Part shown: positions 46,488 through 55,578 of the stretch, piece after piece | How positions within the stretch are numbered: position 1 is the first letter of the stretch | Layout: each line of letters starts with the position of its first letter | DNA from: Gammaproteobacteria bacterium | GTDB taxonomy: Bacteria; Pseudomonadota; Gammaproteobacteria; Xanthomonadales; SZUA-36 | Assembly (NCBI GenBank): GCA_024279945.1 | Contig: JAJRRA010000067.1 | Coordinates: forward strand, 1-64,000 | DNA: 64,000 bases | Direction of reading: 5' to 3' | The notes under the pieces: generated by a model | Seen by the model: the letters and a program-made list of their open reading frames with translations, nothing else | What the model was told of the DNA's origin: nothing | Database searches by the model: none | Translations under genes and position numbers: made by a program

Positions 46488-49450
46488 TATCCATTATGAA
46501 AACACAGGCGCGCCTCGCAGAGGGCGGCCTGATTGACCGTAACCGGCCATTGCAATTCAGTTTTAATGGCCAAAGTTATACCGGTTTCCAGGGCGATACG
46601 CTGGCTTCAGCCCTGCTGGCCAACAACATCAGTGTGCTTGGCCGCAGCTTCAAATACCACCGCCCACGAGGTATTTTCACTGCGGGTGAAGAGGAACCCT
46701 GTGCCCTGCTTGAGATCGGCGAGGGCAATGCCTGTGTGCCAAGCTGTCGCGCACCGGCAATTCCACTGTCTGAGGGGCTGGTGGCCAATAGCCAGAACTG
46801 CTGGCCATCGGTTAACTTCGACCTGGGCCGCGTGTTCGACTACACGCACATGTTCTGGCCCGCCGGTTTTTACAACAAAACCTTCAAATGGCCCAACTGG
46901 CATACCTGGGAAGGCCTGATGCGCAAAGCCGCCGGTCTCGGCAGACCCCTCACCGGCCCCGACCCGGATTATTACGAACAGGTTAACGCCCATTGTGACC
47001 TGCTGATCTGTGGTGGTGGCCCGGCCGGCCTAATGGCGGCGTTGACCGCGGGCCGCAGCGGCGCCCGGGTGATGCTGGTTGATCAGGACGAGTCATTCGG
47101 CGGCAGCCTGAACTGGGAACAGGTCCGAATCGAAGGGAAAACCGGGCCGGCCTGGGCGCATGATACCGTGGATGAATTAAAGAGCCTGCCCGGTGTTATG
47201 CTGCTGCCGCGCACCACAGTCAGCGGAAATTACGATCACCGGGTCACGACTCTGCTGCAGCGGGGCAAAAACACCGCATGGCGGGAGTGTTTGTGGACCG
47301 TCCGGCCGCAGAAAATCCTGCTGGCCACCGGTTCCATCGAGCAGGGAATGATTTTCCCGAACAACGACCGACCGGGCATTATGCTGGCCGGCGCCGTGCG
47401 CCATTACCTGAACCGATATGCAGTGATCCCCGGCAGAAACACTGTAGTGGTATGTAACAACGATACCGCCTATCAAACCGTCTTTGACCTGGCCCGGGCG
47501 CAAGTGCAAGTCAGCACCGTTATCGATATCCGGAAGACGGTCAGTGCGGAAATCCGCCAGCACCTGGCTGAACTCGGAACGGCGCTTTATACCGGTGCGA
47601 GGATTAGTGACACGCGTGCAGAGCATAGATCAGGGCGTATCAGTGAAGTCGGGGTCGAGCGACTGAACGGCCGTAGCCTGGGCAAGCTGGAGTGTGATTT
47701 ACTGGCCGTTTCAGGGGGCTGGTCACCGCGTGTCCATTTGCTGGCGCACGCCCGTGGTCAACTCAGCTTCGATCCGGTTTCACAGAGCTTCCTGCCCGCT
47801 CAACTGCCGCTGGGCTTCGCCGTCGCGGGATCAGCCGGTGGCAGCCACAAACTGGCCGCAACGCTGGAAGATTCCGTCCGTATTTCCGGCGAAATCTGCC
47901 GGTCGCTTGGTTTCCAGGGCCACGAGTCGGCAGTTCCACGGATCGACCAAAGCACCATCGAATCAAATGAAGTCACCGCAGCGCCACTCAACATGAGTAA
48001 ACCCCGCCAATGGATTGATCTGGCCCACGATGTCACGCTGGGAGATGCCGACCTTGCGGGTCGTGAAGGTTTTGTTTCGGTTGAACATTTCAAACGCTAC
48101 ACGACCACCGGCATGTCGGTGGATCAGGGCAAAACGGGCAACCTGAATGCGCTCATTGTGCTGGGCGCGCTGAGCGGACGCGAGCCCGGTGAGGTCGGCA
48201 GTACCACTTTCCGCCCGCCCTACATGCCCGTAACCCTGGGCGCCATGGCGGGCCGCAAGCTAGGGAAGTTTTATGCTCCCCGCAGGTACCTACCCGCCCA
48301 CACGCTGCATGAAAAACTACAGGCACGTTTCGAAGATTATGGCTGGCAGCGACCGGATTGCTATCCCCGAGCGGGCGAATCACCGCAGGATGCGGTCAAT
48401 CGCGAAGCCGTTGCGGTGCGCACAAGTGTCGGTGTGTTCGACAACTCACCGATTGGCAAGATAGAAGTACGCGGTCCGGATGCGGCGGAGTTTCTGCACC
48501 GTATATACATCAATAACGTGCTGACACTGAAACCCGGGCATGCGCGTTACGGCCTGATGCTGAATGAAAACGGCGTTATCATCGATGACGGCGTGTTCGT
48601 CCGCCTGGCTGATGATCATTTCCTGGTTCATACCACCTCAGGCGCCGTGGCCCGGATCACGGCGCTGATGGAAGAATGGCTGCAGTGTGAATGGACCGGC
48701 CTGCAGGTCCTGCTTGACGATGTCACTACCCAGTGGGCCAATTTCACCATCGCCGGACCGAAGGCACGAAAAGTGCTGGCAGGCCTCGACACCGATATCG
48801 ATATTTCAACGGATGCCATGGCGCATATGACGGCGGCCACGGGCACGGTTGCAGGGATGGAAGCACGCGTGGTCCGGGTCAGCTTCAGCGGCGAACTCAG
48901 CTTCGAAATCAATATCCCGGCGAGCCATGCACGGAATTTGATGCAGACGGTTCTCGAAGCCGGCAAGCCGTTTGACATCACAGCCTACGGTATCGAAGCC
49001 CTGATGGTGCTGCGCACCGAAAAGGGTTACCTGCATGTCGGCTCCGATACCGATGGCGCATCAACACCGGATGATGTCGGCTGGGGTAACGTAGCACGCA
49101 AGAAAGCCACCGACTATATCGGCAAGCGATCCCTGTACCGACCGGGCAACCTGGCGCCGGACCGCAAGCAGTTCGTTGGCCTGGTAGCGGTGGATTCCAG
49201 TCAGCCCATACGCCCCGGCGGCCACCTGTTGATCGGCACCGACCGGCAGCCACCGGCCCGCACGGATGGCTGGGTGACCTCGTCCTGTTACAGCCCCAAC
49301 CTGGATCGGCACATCGCGCTGGGCATGTTACAGGGAGGCCGTGAGCGCGAGGGTGAAATCCTGACCGTTTGTGACGAGTCTGATCGATACCGGGTACAGG
49401 TCGTATCCCCGACGTTTTACGATCCCCAAAACCAACGATTGAGAGATTGA
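46484..49450 (+). CDS. soxA: Sarcosine oxidase alpha subunit
   Basis: A 988-residue subunit. The N-terminal 2Fe-2S-ferredoxin-like fold region (QFSFNGQSYTGFQGDTLASALLANN) is followed by an NAD-binding Rossmann domain (DLLICGGGPAGLMAALTAGRSGARVMLVDQ, about 210-240). The C-terminal half is a GcvT/aminomethyltransferase-like domain (YGLMLNENGVIIDDGVFVRL, FSGELSFEINIPASHA, YGIEALMVLRTEKGYLHVG) that binds tetrahydrofolate and receives the one-carbon unit. Start at 46484 gives a 4-nt overlap with soxD. Confidence 0.96.
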   Translation: MISIMKTQARLAEGGLIDRNRPLQFSFNGQSYTGFQGDTLASALLANNISVLGRSFKYHRPRGIFTAGEEEPCALLEIGEGNACVPSCRAPAIPLSEGLVANSQNCWPSVNFDLGRVFDYTHMFWPAGFYNKTFKWPNWHTWEGLMRKAAGLGRPLTGPDPDYYEQVNAHCDLLICGGGPAGLMAALTAGRSGARVMLVDQDESFGGSLNWEQVRIEGKTGPAWAHDTVDELKSLPGVMLLPRTTVSGNYDHRVTTLLQRGKNTAWRECLWTVRPQKILLATGSIEQGMIFPNNDRPGIMLAGAVRHYLNRYAVIPGRNTVVVCNNDTAYQTVFDLARAQVQVSTVIDIRKTVSAEIRQHLAELGTALYTGARISDTRAEHRSGRISEVGVERLNGRSLGKLECDLLAVSGGWSPRVHLLAHARGQLSFDPVSQSFLPAQLPLGFAVAGSAGGSHKLAATLEDSVRISGEICRSLGFQGHESAVPRIDQSTIESNEVTAAPLNMSKPRQWIDLAHDVTLGDADLAGREGFVSVEHFKRYTTTGMSVDQGKTGNLNALIVLGALSGREPGEVGSTTFRPPYMPVTLGAMAGRKLGKFYAPRRYLPAHTLHEKLQARFEDYGWQRPDCYPRAGESPQDAVNREAVAVRTSVGVFDNSPIGKIEVRGPDAAEFLHRIYINNVLTLKPGHARYGLMLNENGVIIDDGVFVRLADDHFLVHTTSGAVARITALMEEWLQCEWTGLQVLLDDVTTQWANFTIAGPKARKVLAGLDTDIDISTDAMAHMTAATGTVAGMEARVVRVSFSGELSFEINIPASHARNLMQTVLEAGKPFDITAYGIEALMVLRTEKGYLHVGSDTDGASTPDDVGWGNVARKKATDYIGKRSLYRPGNLAPDRKQFVGLVAVDSSQPIRPGGHLLIGTDRQPPARTDGWVTSSCYSPNLDRHIALGMLQGGREREGEILTVCDESDRYRVQVVSPTFYDPQNQRLRD

Positions 49451-49453
49451 TTC

Positions 49454-50086
49454 ATGCGTGACAACGGTCCCAAAACGGCGCCACTCACTCCCCTGCAGCA
49501 GGTGGGTATGGAGAATATCCCATTCCACAGCAATACCCTTGAATTGCAGGAGCTTGGCGCTATCACTAGCTTGCGCCTGCACAGCCTGGAACCCGCTGCA
49601 CAGTTGGCAAGCCAGTTCGAGAAACACGGTGTCGTATTGCCTCTTCAGGCCAATCGAAGTTCCGGGCGAGATCCGGCAGCTTTGTGCCTGCGTCCAAATG
49701 AGTGGCTGCTGCTTAGTGAAACAAGTAAAGCAGTCCCCTTACTGGAGCAACTGGCGAGCGCCGTCGACCCGGCGCAAAGCTCTTTGCTCAACCTTTCCGA
49801 TGGCCTGGCCACATTCAGACTGTCAGGCCCGGGGGCGCCCTGGTTGTTGAGTAAACTCAGCGGATTGAATTACCTTGCCGCTGCCGCGCAAGGACAGCAC
49901 TGCGCCCGCACCCGGATGGCAGAGGCCGCTGTTGTCGTGCACTATCATCAGCCCGGGGGCAGGGAATCACCTTTCACTTTTGACCTGCTGTTTGATCGCA
50001 GCCTGGCAAAGTATCTGTGGGAATTGCTGCGTGCATCAGCAGGTCACGCGGATGATCTTGCCAAAACCTTTGGAGACGCCGCATGA
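49454..50086 (+). CDS. soxG: Sarcosine oxidase gamma subunit
   Basis: A 210-residue subunit of the sarcosine oxidase complex, related to part of GcvT. Segments such as RDPAALCLRPNEWLLLSE and LNLSDGLATFRLSGPGAPWLLSKL and the DLLFDRSLAKYLWELL end fit SoxG. It lies 3 nt after soxA and overlaps purU at its stop (ATGA). Confidence 0.92.
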   Translation: MRDNGPKTAPLTPLQQVGMENIPFHSNTLELQELGAITSLRLHSLEPAAQLASQFEKHGVVLPLQANRSSGRDPAALCLRPNEWLLLSETSKAVPLLEQLASAVDPAQSSLLNLSDGLATFRLSGPGAPWLLSKLSGLNYLAAAAQGQHCARTRMAEAAVVVHYHQPGGRESPFTFDLLFDRSLAKYLWELLRASAGHADDLAKTFGDAA

Positions 50087-50949
50087 ACCGCCCTTCTTAC
50101 GTACTCAAATCAAGCTGCACGGACACCGTTGGCATTGTTGCAGCCGTTACCGGCTTTCTGGCGCAACGCGGTTCACTGATTACCGAAATGTCTCATTTCG
50201 TCGAAGACGAAGCCCAGAAATCGTTTATCCGCGTGGAATTCGAGGACGATGCAAGGGATGACGCCGGCCTCGCACAGATGGCAGACAGTTATCGAAAGAA
50301 CGTATCCAGACGTTTTGCGATGCGTTTCGAATTCTACCCGGCCCGGCAAAAGATACGCACAATGATCGCGGTGTCAAAGCAGAGCCACTGCCTCAACGCC
50401 TTACTGCACCGCTGGGCCGGCGGGCATCTGCCGGTTGATATCACCGCCGTCGTATCCAATCACGATGATCAGCGTTCCCTGGTGGAATGGCACCAACTCC
50501 CCTTTCATCATTTCGCCATCGAGCCGGGTAAAAAGCCCGAGCAGGAGGCAAAGATACTGGCCCTGTTCGAAGAAACAGAATCCGAACTGCTGGTGCTGGC
50601 GCGCTACATGCAGATACTCACTCCGCATGCCTGTGACCTGCTGGCCGGTCGCGCGATCAATATCCACCACTCTTTCCTGCCCGGCTTCAAAGGCGCCAGG
50701 CCCTATCACCAGGCTTACGACCGGGGGGTGAAGCTGATCGGAGCGACCGCACACTACGTCAACATGGATCTGGACGAGGGGCCGATCATCGAACAGGGCG
50801 TAGAGCGTGTGGATCACACCATGAAGCCAAAAGAACTCGAACGGCTGGGTCAGGACATTGAAAGTTCTATCCTCAACCGCGCCGTTCGCTGGCACGCTGA
50901 ACACCGGGTGTTTGAAAACGGCAGAAGAACGGTGGTACTCAGGCACTGA
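50083..50949 (+). CDS. purU: Formyltetrahydrofolate deformylase
   Basis: A 288-residue enzyme that hydrolyses 10-formyl-THF to formate and THF. The N-terminal ACT domain (about 1-80) starts VLKSSCTDTVGIVAAVTGFLAQRGSLITEMSHF. The formyltransferase domain has the catalytic INIHHSFLPGFKGARPYHQAYDRGVKLIGATAHYVNMDLDEGPIIEQ (Asn, His, Asp). In other bacteria purU is next to soxBDAG; here it may return THF used by sarcosine oxidase. Confidence 0.96.
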   Translation: MNRPSYVLKSSCTDTVGIVAAVTGFLAQRGSLITEMSHFVEDEAQKSFIRVEFEDDARDDAGLAQMADSYRKNVSRRFAMRFEFYPARQKIRTMIAVSKQSHCLNALLHRWAGGHLPVDITAVVSNHDDQRSLVEWHQLPFHHFAIEPGKKPEQEAKILALFEETESELLVLARYMQILTPHACDLLAGRAINIHHSFLPGFKGARPYHQAYDRGVKLIGATAHYVNMDLDEGPIIEQGVERVDHTMKPKELERLGQDIESSILNRAVRWHAEHRVFENGRRTVVLRH

Positions 50950-50983
50950 CAAATTGCCGGGGCTCGCAGGACAGAAACAGCAC

Positions 50984-52351
50984 ATGAGCATTTATAAGCA
51001 ACACGAAACCTGGTCCTCCCGGCTGACGTTTTTACTGGCTGCGGTTGGCGCCGCGATCGGGCTGGGTAATATCTGGAAGTTCCCCTACATTATGGGTGCT
51101 AATGGCGGCAGTGCCTTTGTGCTGGTTTACCTGCTGAGCATTCTGTTCGTGGCCGTTCCGATCCTGATCGCCGAAATCATGCTGGGTCGCAGGGGTAAGC
51201 AAAGCCCCCCGAATGCGATGGCCATCATTGCACGGCAGGAGGGCCGTTCCCCACGCTGGGCAATTGTCGGCTGGCTGGGCATATTTGCAGCCTACCTGGT
51301 CATGACCTACTACAGCGTGATTGCCGGCTGGGCGATGTCCTACATGGTCAGGGCCGGAAACGGCAACTTCACCGGACAGAGCGCCGAAGCGATCAGCGCT
51401 GAATTCAGTGCCCTGCTGGCAAACCCCGCCCAACTGACGCTGTGGCACGCGATCTTTATGGGCATCACCATGATCATCCTGATCCGGGGGCTCAGGAACG
51501 GCATCGAGCAAGCTGTCAAAATCATGATGCCCCTGCTATTTCTGCTGCTGCTGGTCATGGTGGCTTACGCCGCGATTGAAGGCGACATGGCGGCCGGCCT
51601 GCATTTCATGTTCGATTTCGACCTCTCGGCCATCAACGGCCAGGTCATCCTGATGGCCGTGGGTCATGCATTTTTCTCCATTGGAGTAGCGATGGGATTG
51701 ATGATGGGATTCGGCGCTTATCTCGGCAAGGAAATTTCAATCGCCCGCTCAGCGCTGATCATTGCGGGTATGGATACCGCCGTTGCACTGATTGCCGGCA
51801 TTGCCATTTTTCCCATTGTTTTCGCCAACGGCCTGGATCCTGCAGAAGGGCCGGGGCTGATATTCGTTACGCTGCCGATCGCCTTCGGAAATATGACTGG
51901 TGGCATCATCTTCGGTACGTTATTTTTTATTTTGCTGTTCTTTGCGGCCCTGACCTCAGCTATCGGCAGCCTGGAGCCCGTGGTGGCCTGGGTGGAGGAA
52001 CACCGGAATATAACGCGCTCCAGCGCCGCCATCATCACCTGCACTTCGGCCTTCGTGATTGGCCTGGGGACCGTGTTGTCCTTCAATATATGGTCCACCT
52101 GGCACCCTCTGGGGTTTATCGAACGTTTTGCCGAGACCGGCTTTTTTGACCTGATCGACTACTTCACCGCCAACCTGATGATGCCGCTCGGCGGCCTTTT
52201 ACTGGCGCTTTTTGTCGGCTGGCGGGTTTCGCCACAGGCAGTGGCCAGTGAACTGGATATTCACAGCAAGTGGTTCTTCAGAGCCTGGTTCTGGCTGTTG
52301 CGCTGGCTGGTGCCGGTGTCCATTACCATCATCTTCATATCAAACCTGTAA
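50984..52351 (+). CDS. Sodium-dependent NSS-family transporter
   Basis: A 455-residue sodium symporter of the SNF/NSS family. The first helix signature is FLLAAVGAAIGLGNIWKFPYIMGANGGSAFVLVYL, with about 11-12 transmembrane segments. Its location after soxBDAG-purU suggests uptake of sarcosine, glycine or a related amino acid; substrate is inferred. The ATG at 50984 matches the family N-terminus; the open frame extends back into purU. The 232 nt after the gene show no clear feature. Confidence 0.9.
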   Translation: MSIYKQHETWSSRLTFLLAAVGAAIGLGNIWKFPYIMGANGGSAFVLVYLLSILFVAVPILIAEIMLGRRGKQSPPNAMAIIARQEGRSPRWAIVGWLGIFAAYLVMTYYSVIAGWAMSYMVRAGNGNFTGQSAEAISAEFSALLANPAQLTLWHAIFMGITMIILIRGLRNGIEQAVKIMMPLLFLLLLVMVAYAAIEGDMAAGLHFMFDFDLSAINGQVILMAVGHAFFSIGVAMGLMMGFGAYLGKEISIARSALIIAGMDTAVALIAGIAIFPIVFANGLDPAEGPGLIFVTLPIAFGNMTGGIIFGTLFFILLFFAALTSAIGSLEPVVAWVEEHRNITRSSAAIITCTSAFVIGLGTVLSFNIWSTWHPLGFIERFAETGFFDLIDYFTANLMMPLGGLLLALFVGWRVSPQAVASELDIHSKWFFRAWFWLLRWLVPVSITIIFISNL

Positions 52352-52583
52352 GGGGTCGCCGATGCGCTGGAGGTCGAGAACGGTACTGAAACCAAGTTAT
52401 CCATACTCTCGGGTTTCGGGCCATTTTTCTCACATCCATCATGGAAGATATTGGTTTCGTTAAACTGTCCGCGGCAGAAAATGCAGAAACCTGAACTCCG
52501 ATTTTCTGAAAAAATGATTTTATTGCTGCCCGTACTCCATTACGATCATCTTTACGTCAAACCTGAAAGCGGAGGAATCTCTG

Positions 52584-53363
52584 ATGGATCTGCATATTGC
52601 CGGCAAATCCGCCATCGTCTGCGGCTCCAGCCGTGGCCTTGGAAAGGCCTGCGCCCTGGCCCTGGCCACCGAAGGTGTTGATGTCTGGCTGAATGCCCGC
52701 CACCCGACCGCGCTGAAAGATGCCGCGCATGAGATTGCCTCATGCAACGGCGGTAAGGTACACACCGTTATCGCTGATGTCACCACTACGCAAGGGCGCG
52801 ATGCCTTGCTGACCGCCTGTCCGGAACCCGATATTGTGATCAATAATGCCGGCGGGCCACCACCGGGAGATTTTCGCGACTGGGATCAGGACCAGTGGTT
52901 TGAAGCAATCAATGCCAACATGTTCAGTGCCATCGACATGATCCGCCGTTGCCTTGACGGTATGATTGAACGGCGCTTTGGCCGTATCATCAATATCACC
53001 AGTGTGGCAGTCAAGCTACCCCAGGCCGAGTTGGGGCTTTCCAATGGCGCACGTGCCGGGCTGACCGGTTTTGTCGCCGGGATAGCACGAGATCCGGTGC
53101 AATACAATGTCACCATTAATAACCTCCTGCCGGGATTCTTCGATACCAACCGGATGCGTACGCTACTCCAAAGCAGAGCCGAAGTGGCGGGCACGAGCGT
53201 GGATGACTTCAAGCAACAATTCTTTGCCCGGGTTCCTGCACAGCGACCAGGTAATCCGGACGAGTTCGGCGCGATTTGTACTTTCTTGTGCAGTCAACAG
53301 GCAGCTTACATCACGGCGCAAAATGTGTTGATGGATGGCGGCCTGTATCCCGGAACTTATTAA
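52584..53363 (+). CDS. SDR-family protein lacking the catalytic Tyr-Lys pair
   Basis: A 259-residue short-chain dehydrogenase/reductase fold. The cofactor motif is VCGSSRGLGKACALALA and NNAGG follows. At the active site ITSVAVKLPQAELGLSNGARAGL replaces the usual YxxxK with SxxxR, as in an SDR subgroup of putative FabG-like proteins with a non-standard active site. Reaction is unknown. GGAGG lies 8 nt before the ATG. It is between the sox operon and the sphingolipid-type operon and is not clearly part of either. Confidence 0.85.
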   Translation: MDLHIAGKSAIVCGSSRGLGKACALALATEGVDVWLNARHPTALKDAAHEIASCNGGKVHTVIADVTTTQGRDALLTACPEPDIVINNAGGPPPGDFRDWDQDQWFEAINANMFSAIDMIRRCLDGMIERRFGRIINITSVAVKLPQAELGLSNGARAGLTGFVAGIARDPVQYNVTINNLLPGFFDTNRMRTLLQSRAEVAGTSVDDFKQQFFARVPAQRPGNPDEFGAICTFLCSQQAAYITAQNVLMDGGLYPGTY

Positions 53364-53762
53364 CGACTTCATCGAGGCAAAAAATAAATCTATGATCAGC
53401 CGCTTACAGGCCATACAACGCGACGAGGTCTTTCAGACGGTATAATGAGTTTTTGTTTGCAGGCCTGTCGGGAAGGACTTACAACGAATGGCATTGTAAA
53501 AAAACTCATTTTCACTCGAAAATTTAACGATTTTCTAATGTAAAATAGGTATCATTGACACATCCTGTGCTGAGGATGTAAAAATAATGACAACATATGC
53601 TGTCAGCACTTGGGTCAAAAACCTGTCCTGTATGGACAAGTATGGGAGCAAGCGAGCAGCTATTATTGCCTGTAGCAACATAGACGAGGGATGGTTTGGT
53701 CGCGACTTTGGTCTTGACTGTGACTTTAATTAGCCCGACACTTTGACCCACAAAGGTTCCAG
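53364..53762. other. Structured 399-bp intergenic region
   Basis: The gap holds an 11-bp inverted repeat AATGAGTTTTT/AAAAACTCATT (53444-53454 and 53500-53510, 45-nt loop), a hairpin GAAAAT-TTAACG-ATTTTC (53518-53535), a dyad ACATCC-N8-GGATGT (53560-53579) and a small TGTCC/GGACA hairpin (53624-53638). A 48-codon open frame (53587-53733, MTTYAVSTWV...) has weak support. The first repeat might be a terminator or a very small mobile-element remnant. Confidence 0.5.
53555..53584 (+). promoter_or_regulatory. Candidate promoter with overlapping dyad before the sphingolipid-type operon
   Basis: A perfect -35 hexamer TTGACA (53555-53560) is followed after 18 nt by TAAAAA (53579-53584). The dyad ACATCC-TGTGCTGA-GGATGT fills the spacer, a typical place for a repressor operator. 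The start would be near 53591, leaving a 170-nt leader to the ligase gene. Confidence 0.45.
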
Positions 53763-55577
53763 ATGATGATCTCTGATAACAATTTTGAACAGAAAAACAG
53801 ACATCTAAAACAGAATTCAATGCATCCGACACCTATCAACAAACAATTAGCAGTTAAAACCGACGGATTCATCAACCTGGTCGATGCGCTGGAATATGCG
53901 GCCAAAGGTGAGTCCGGGTTCAATTTTTATGACCATCGTGGTGAGTTGGAATCCGTTCTGTCTTATCGCGATCTGCGTGATGACGCCAGGGTCCTGGCCA
54001 GGCGCCTGCTCGGGCTGGGATGTAAACCAGGGGACCGGGTCGGCATCATTGCTGAAACCGATCCGATGTTTCATCGCTTCTTTTTTGCCTGCCAGTACGC
54101 CGGACTGATACCGCTCGCCCTGCCCGCCGGAATTCAACTCGGCGCCCACAAGGCGTATGTCGGCCAAATTCGCCGGATGCTGGAAAGCTGTGGTGCAGCT
54201 ATTGCTGTCGCCCCGGCATCGCATATGGCGTTCCTGGAAGAAGTCACAGACGAACTCGATCTGCTCATGTCCGGCACGCCGGAAGATTTCGACTCGCTTC
54301 CGGAAAAGGAAAACGAACTGGTTTCACCCTCTGCTGAAGATATTGCTTATCTGCAATACACATCCGGCAGCACACGGTTTCCGCGTGGTGTGGAAATTAA
54401 CCATGAAACGGTTCTGAACAATATCCGTGAGATTGCCCTTCATGGTCTCAATCTGAATAGCGAAGACCGCTTCGTTTCCTGGCTGCCCTATTATCACGAC
54501 ATGGGGCTGATCGGGTTTATCCTGGTTCCCCTGATTGCCCAGTTATCCGTTGACTACCTGCCGTCACGAACCTTTGCCATGCGGCCCAGGCTGTGGCTGA
54601 AACTCATCTCAGACAACCGCGGGACCATTTCATCCAGTCCGACCTTCGGTTATGCACTGTGTGCACGTCGTTTACGCCCGTCTGACTATGAGCGTTATGA
54701 CCTGACATCCTGGCGTACCGCCTGCGTTGGCGCTGAACAGATTAACCCGGTACCACTAAAAGCGTTTGCCGAAGCACTAAAGCCCTGCGGTTTTGATGCA
54801 AAAGCTTTTGTCGCCTGCTACGGCATGGCGGAGTGCGTTCTGGCGATCAGTTTCGCACCGCTGGATCTGGGCTTGAGTGTTGATTACGTGGATCAGGATG
54901 TCATGACATCCACCGGCAAGGCCGTTCCGGTGGAACAATCGGCTGCCAATGTGGCTGCCTATGCAGATTGCGGCCTGCTGTTGCCGGGCTTTGAAATTTC
55001 AATTCGTGATGACCATGGCTACCCGGTAGAAGATCGCCAGTGCGGTGAAATCTTTCTGAAAGGCCCCAGCGTCATGAGCGGTTACTTCCAGGACGAGGAG
55101 GCCACACTGGCCATCCTGGATAGTGACGGCTGGCTGGACACCGGTGATATCGGTTACCTGGTCGAAGACCGCCTCTTCATCACGGCACGCAGCAAGGACG
55201 TCATTATTATCAAGGGCCGCAATATCTGGCCACACGATATGGAAGTCGTTGCGCAACGCGTGCAGGGTGTTCGTCTGGGCGGGGTGGCCGCATTTTCAGT
55301 CACCGGTTTCGGCGATGAAGAACTCGCTATTCTGGTCGTGGAAACCCGGGAGAGAGACCTCGATCAGCGGGACCGGCTGGCGCACGAGATCACTGAGTTG
55401 ATGCATGAGCATTTTGGCATCAATGTCGTTATCGATCTGGCTAAACCGGGCACATTGCCACGCACGTCTTCAGGCAAGCTTTCCAGGTTCCAGTCCCGGG
55501 AAGCTTTTCTGGAGCGCCAGAAAAACCCTGCCCTGCACCTGCCGGGTACGGTGGAAGCCGATCGAAAAATCGCCTGA
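53763..55577 (+). CDS. Fatty acyl-AMP ligase / acyl-ACP synthetase
   Basis: A 604-residue adenylate-forming enzyme of the FAAL/acyl-ACP synthetase type. The ATP-binding loop is YLQYTSGSTRFPRGVEINH, then SWLPYYHDMGLIG, a family mark of FAALs, TGDIGYL and the catalytic lysine loop PRTSSGKLSRF near the C-terminus. It would activate a fatty acid and load it on the ACP encoded two genes later. In Caulobacter ceramide synthesis an acyl-ACP synthetase of this type feeds serine palmitoyltransferase. AAAGG lies 6 nt before the ATG at 53763; an alternative start is 53820. Confidence 0.9.
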   Translation: MMISDNNFEQKNRHLKQNSMHPTPINKQLAVKTDGFINLVDALEYAAKGESGFNFYDHRGELESVLSYRDLRDDARVLARRLLGLGCKPGDRVGIIAETDPMFHRFFFACQYAGLIPLALPAGIQLGAHKAYVGQIRRMLESCGAAIAVAPASHMAFLEEVTDELDLLMSGTPEDFDSLPEKENELVSPSAEDIAYLQYTSGSTRFPRGVEINHETVLNNIREIALHGLNLNSEDRFVSWLPYYHDMGLIGFILVPLIAQLSVDYLPSRTFAMRPRLWLKLISDNRGTISSSPTFGYALCARRLRPSDYERYDLTSWRTACVGAEQINPVPLKAFAEALKPCGFDAKAFVACYGMAECVLAISFAPLDLGLSVDYVDQDVMTSTGKAVPVEQSAANVAAYADCGLLLPGFEISIRDDHGYPVEDRQCGEIFLKGPSVMSGYFQDEEATLAILDSDGWLDTGDIGYLVEDRLFITARSKDVIIIKGRNIWPHDMEVVAQRVQGVRLGGVAAFSVTGFGDEELAILVVETRERDLDQRDRLAHEITELMHEHFGINVVIDLAKPGTLPRTSSGKLSRFQSREAFLERQKNPALHLPGTVEADRKIA

Positions 55578-55578
55578 T

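Noticed and set aside
53587-53733. 48-codon open frame in the gap before the acyl-ACP ligase
   Set aside because: Weak ribosome-binding site, no recognised motif, and it would begin at or before the transcript start of the candidate promoter. Kept only as a note.
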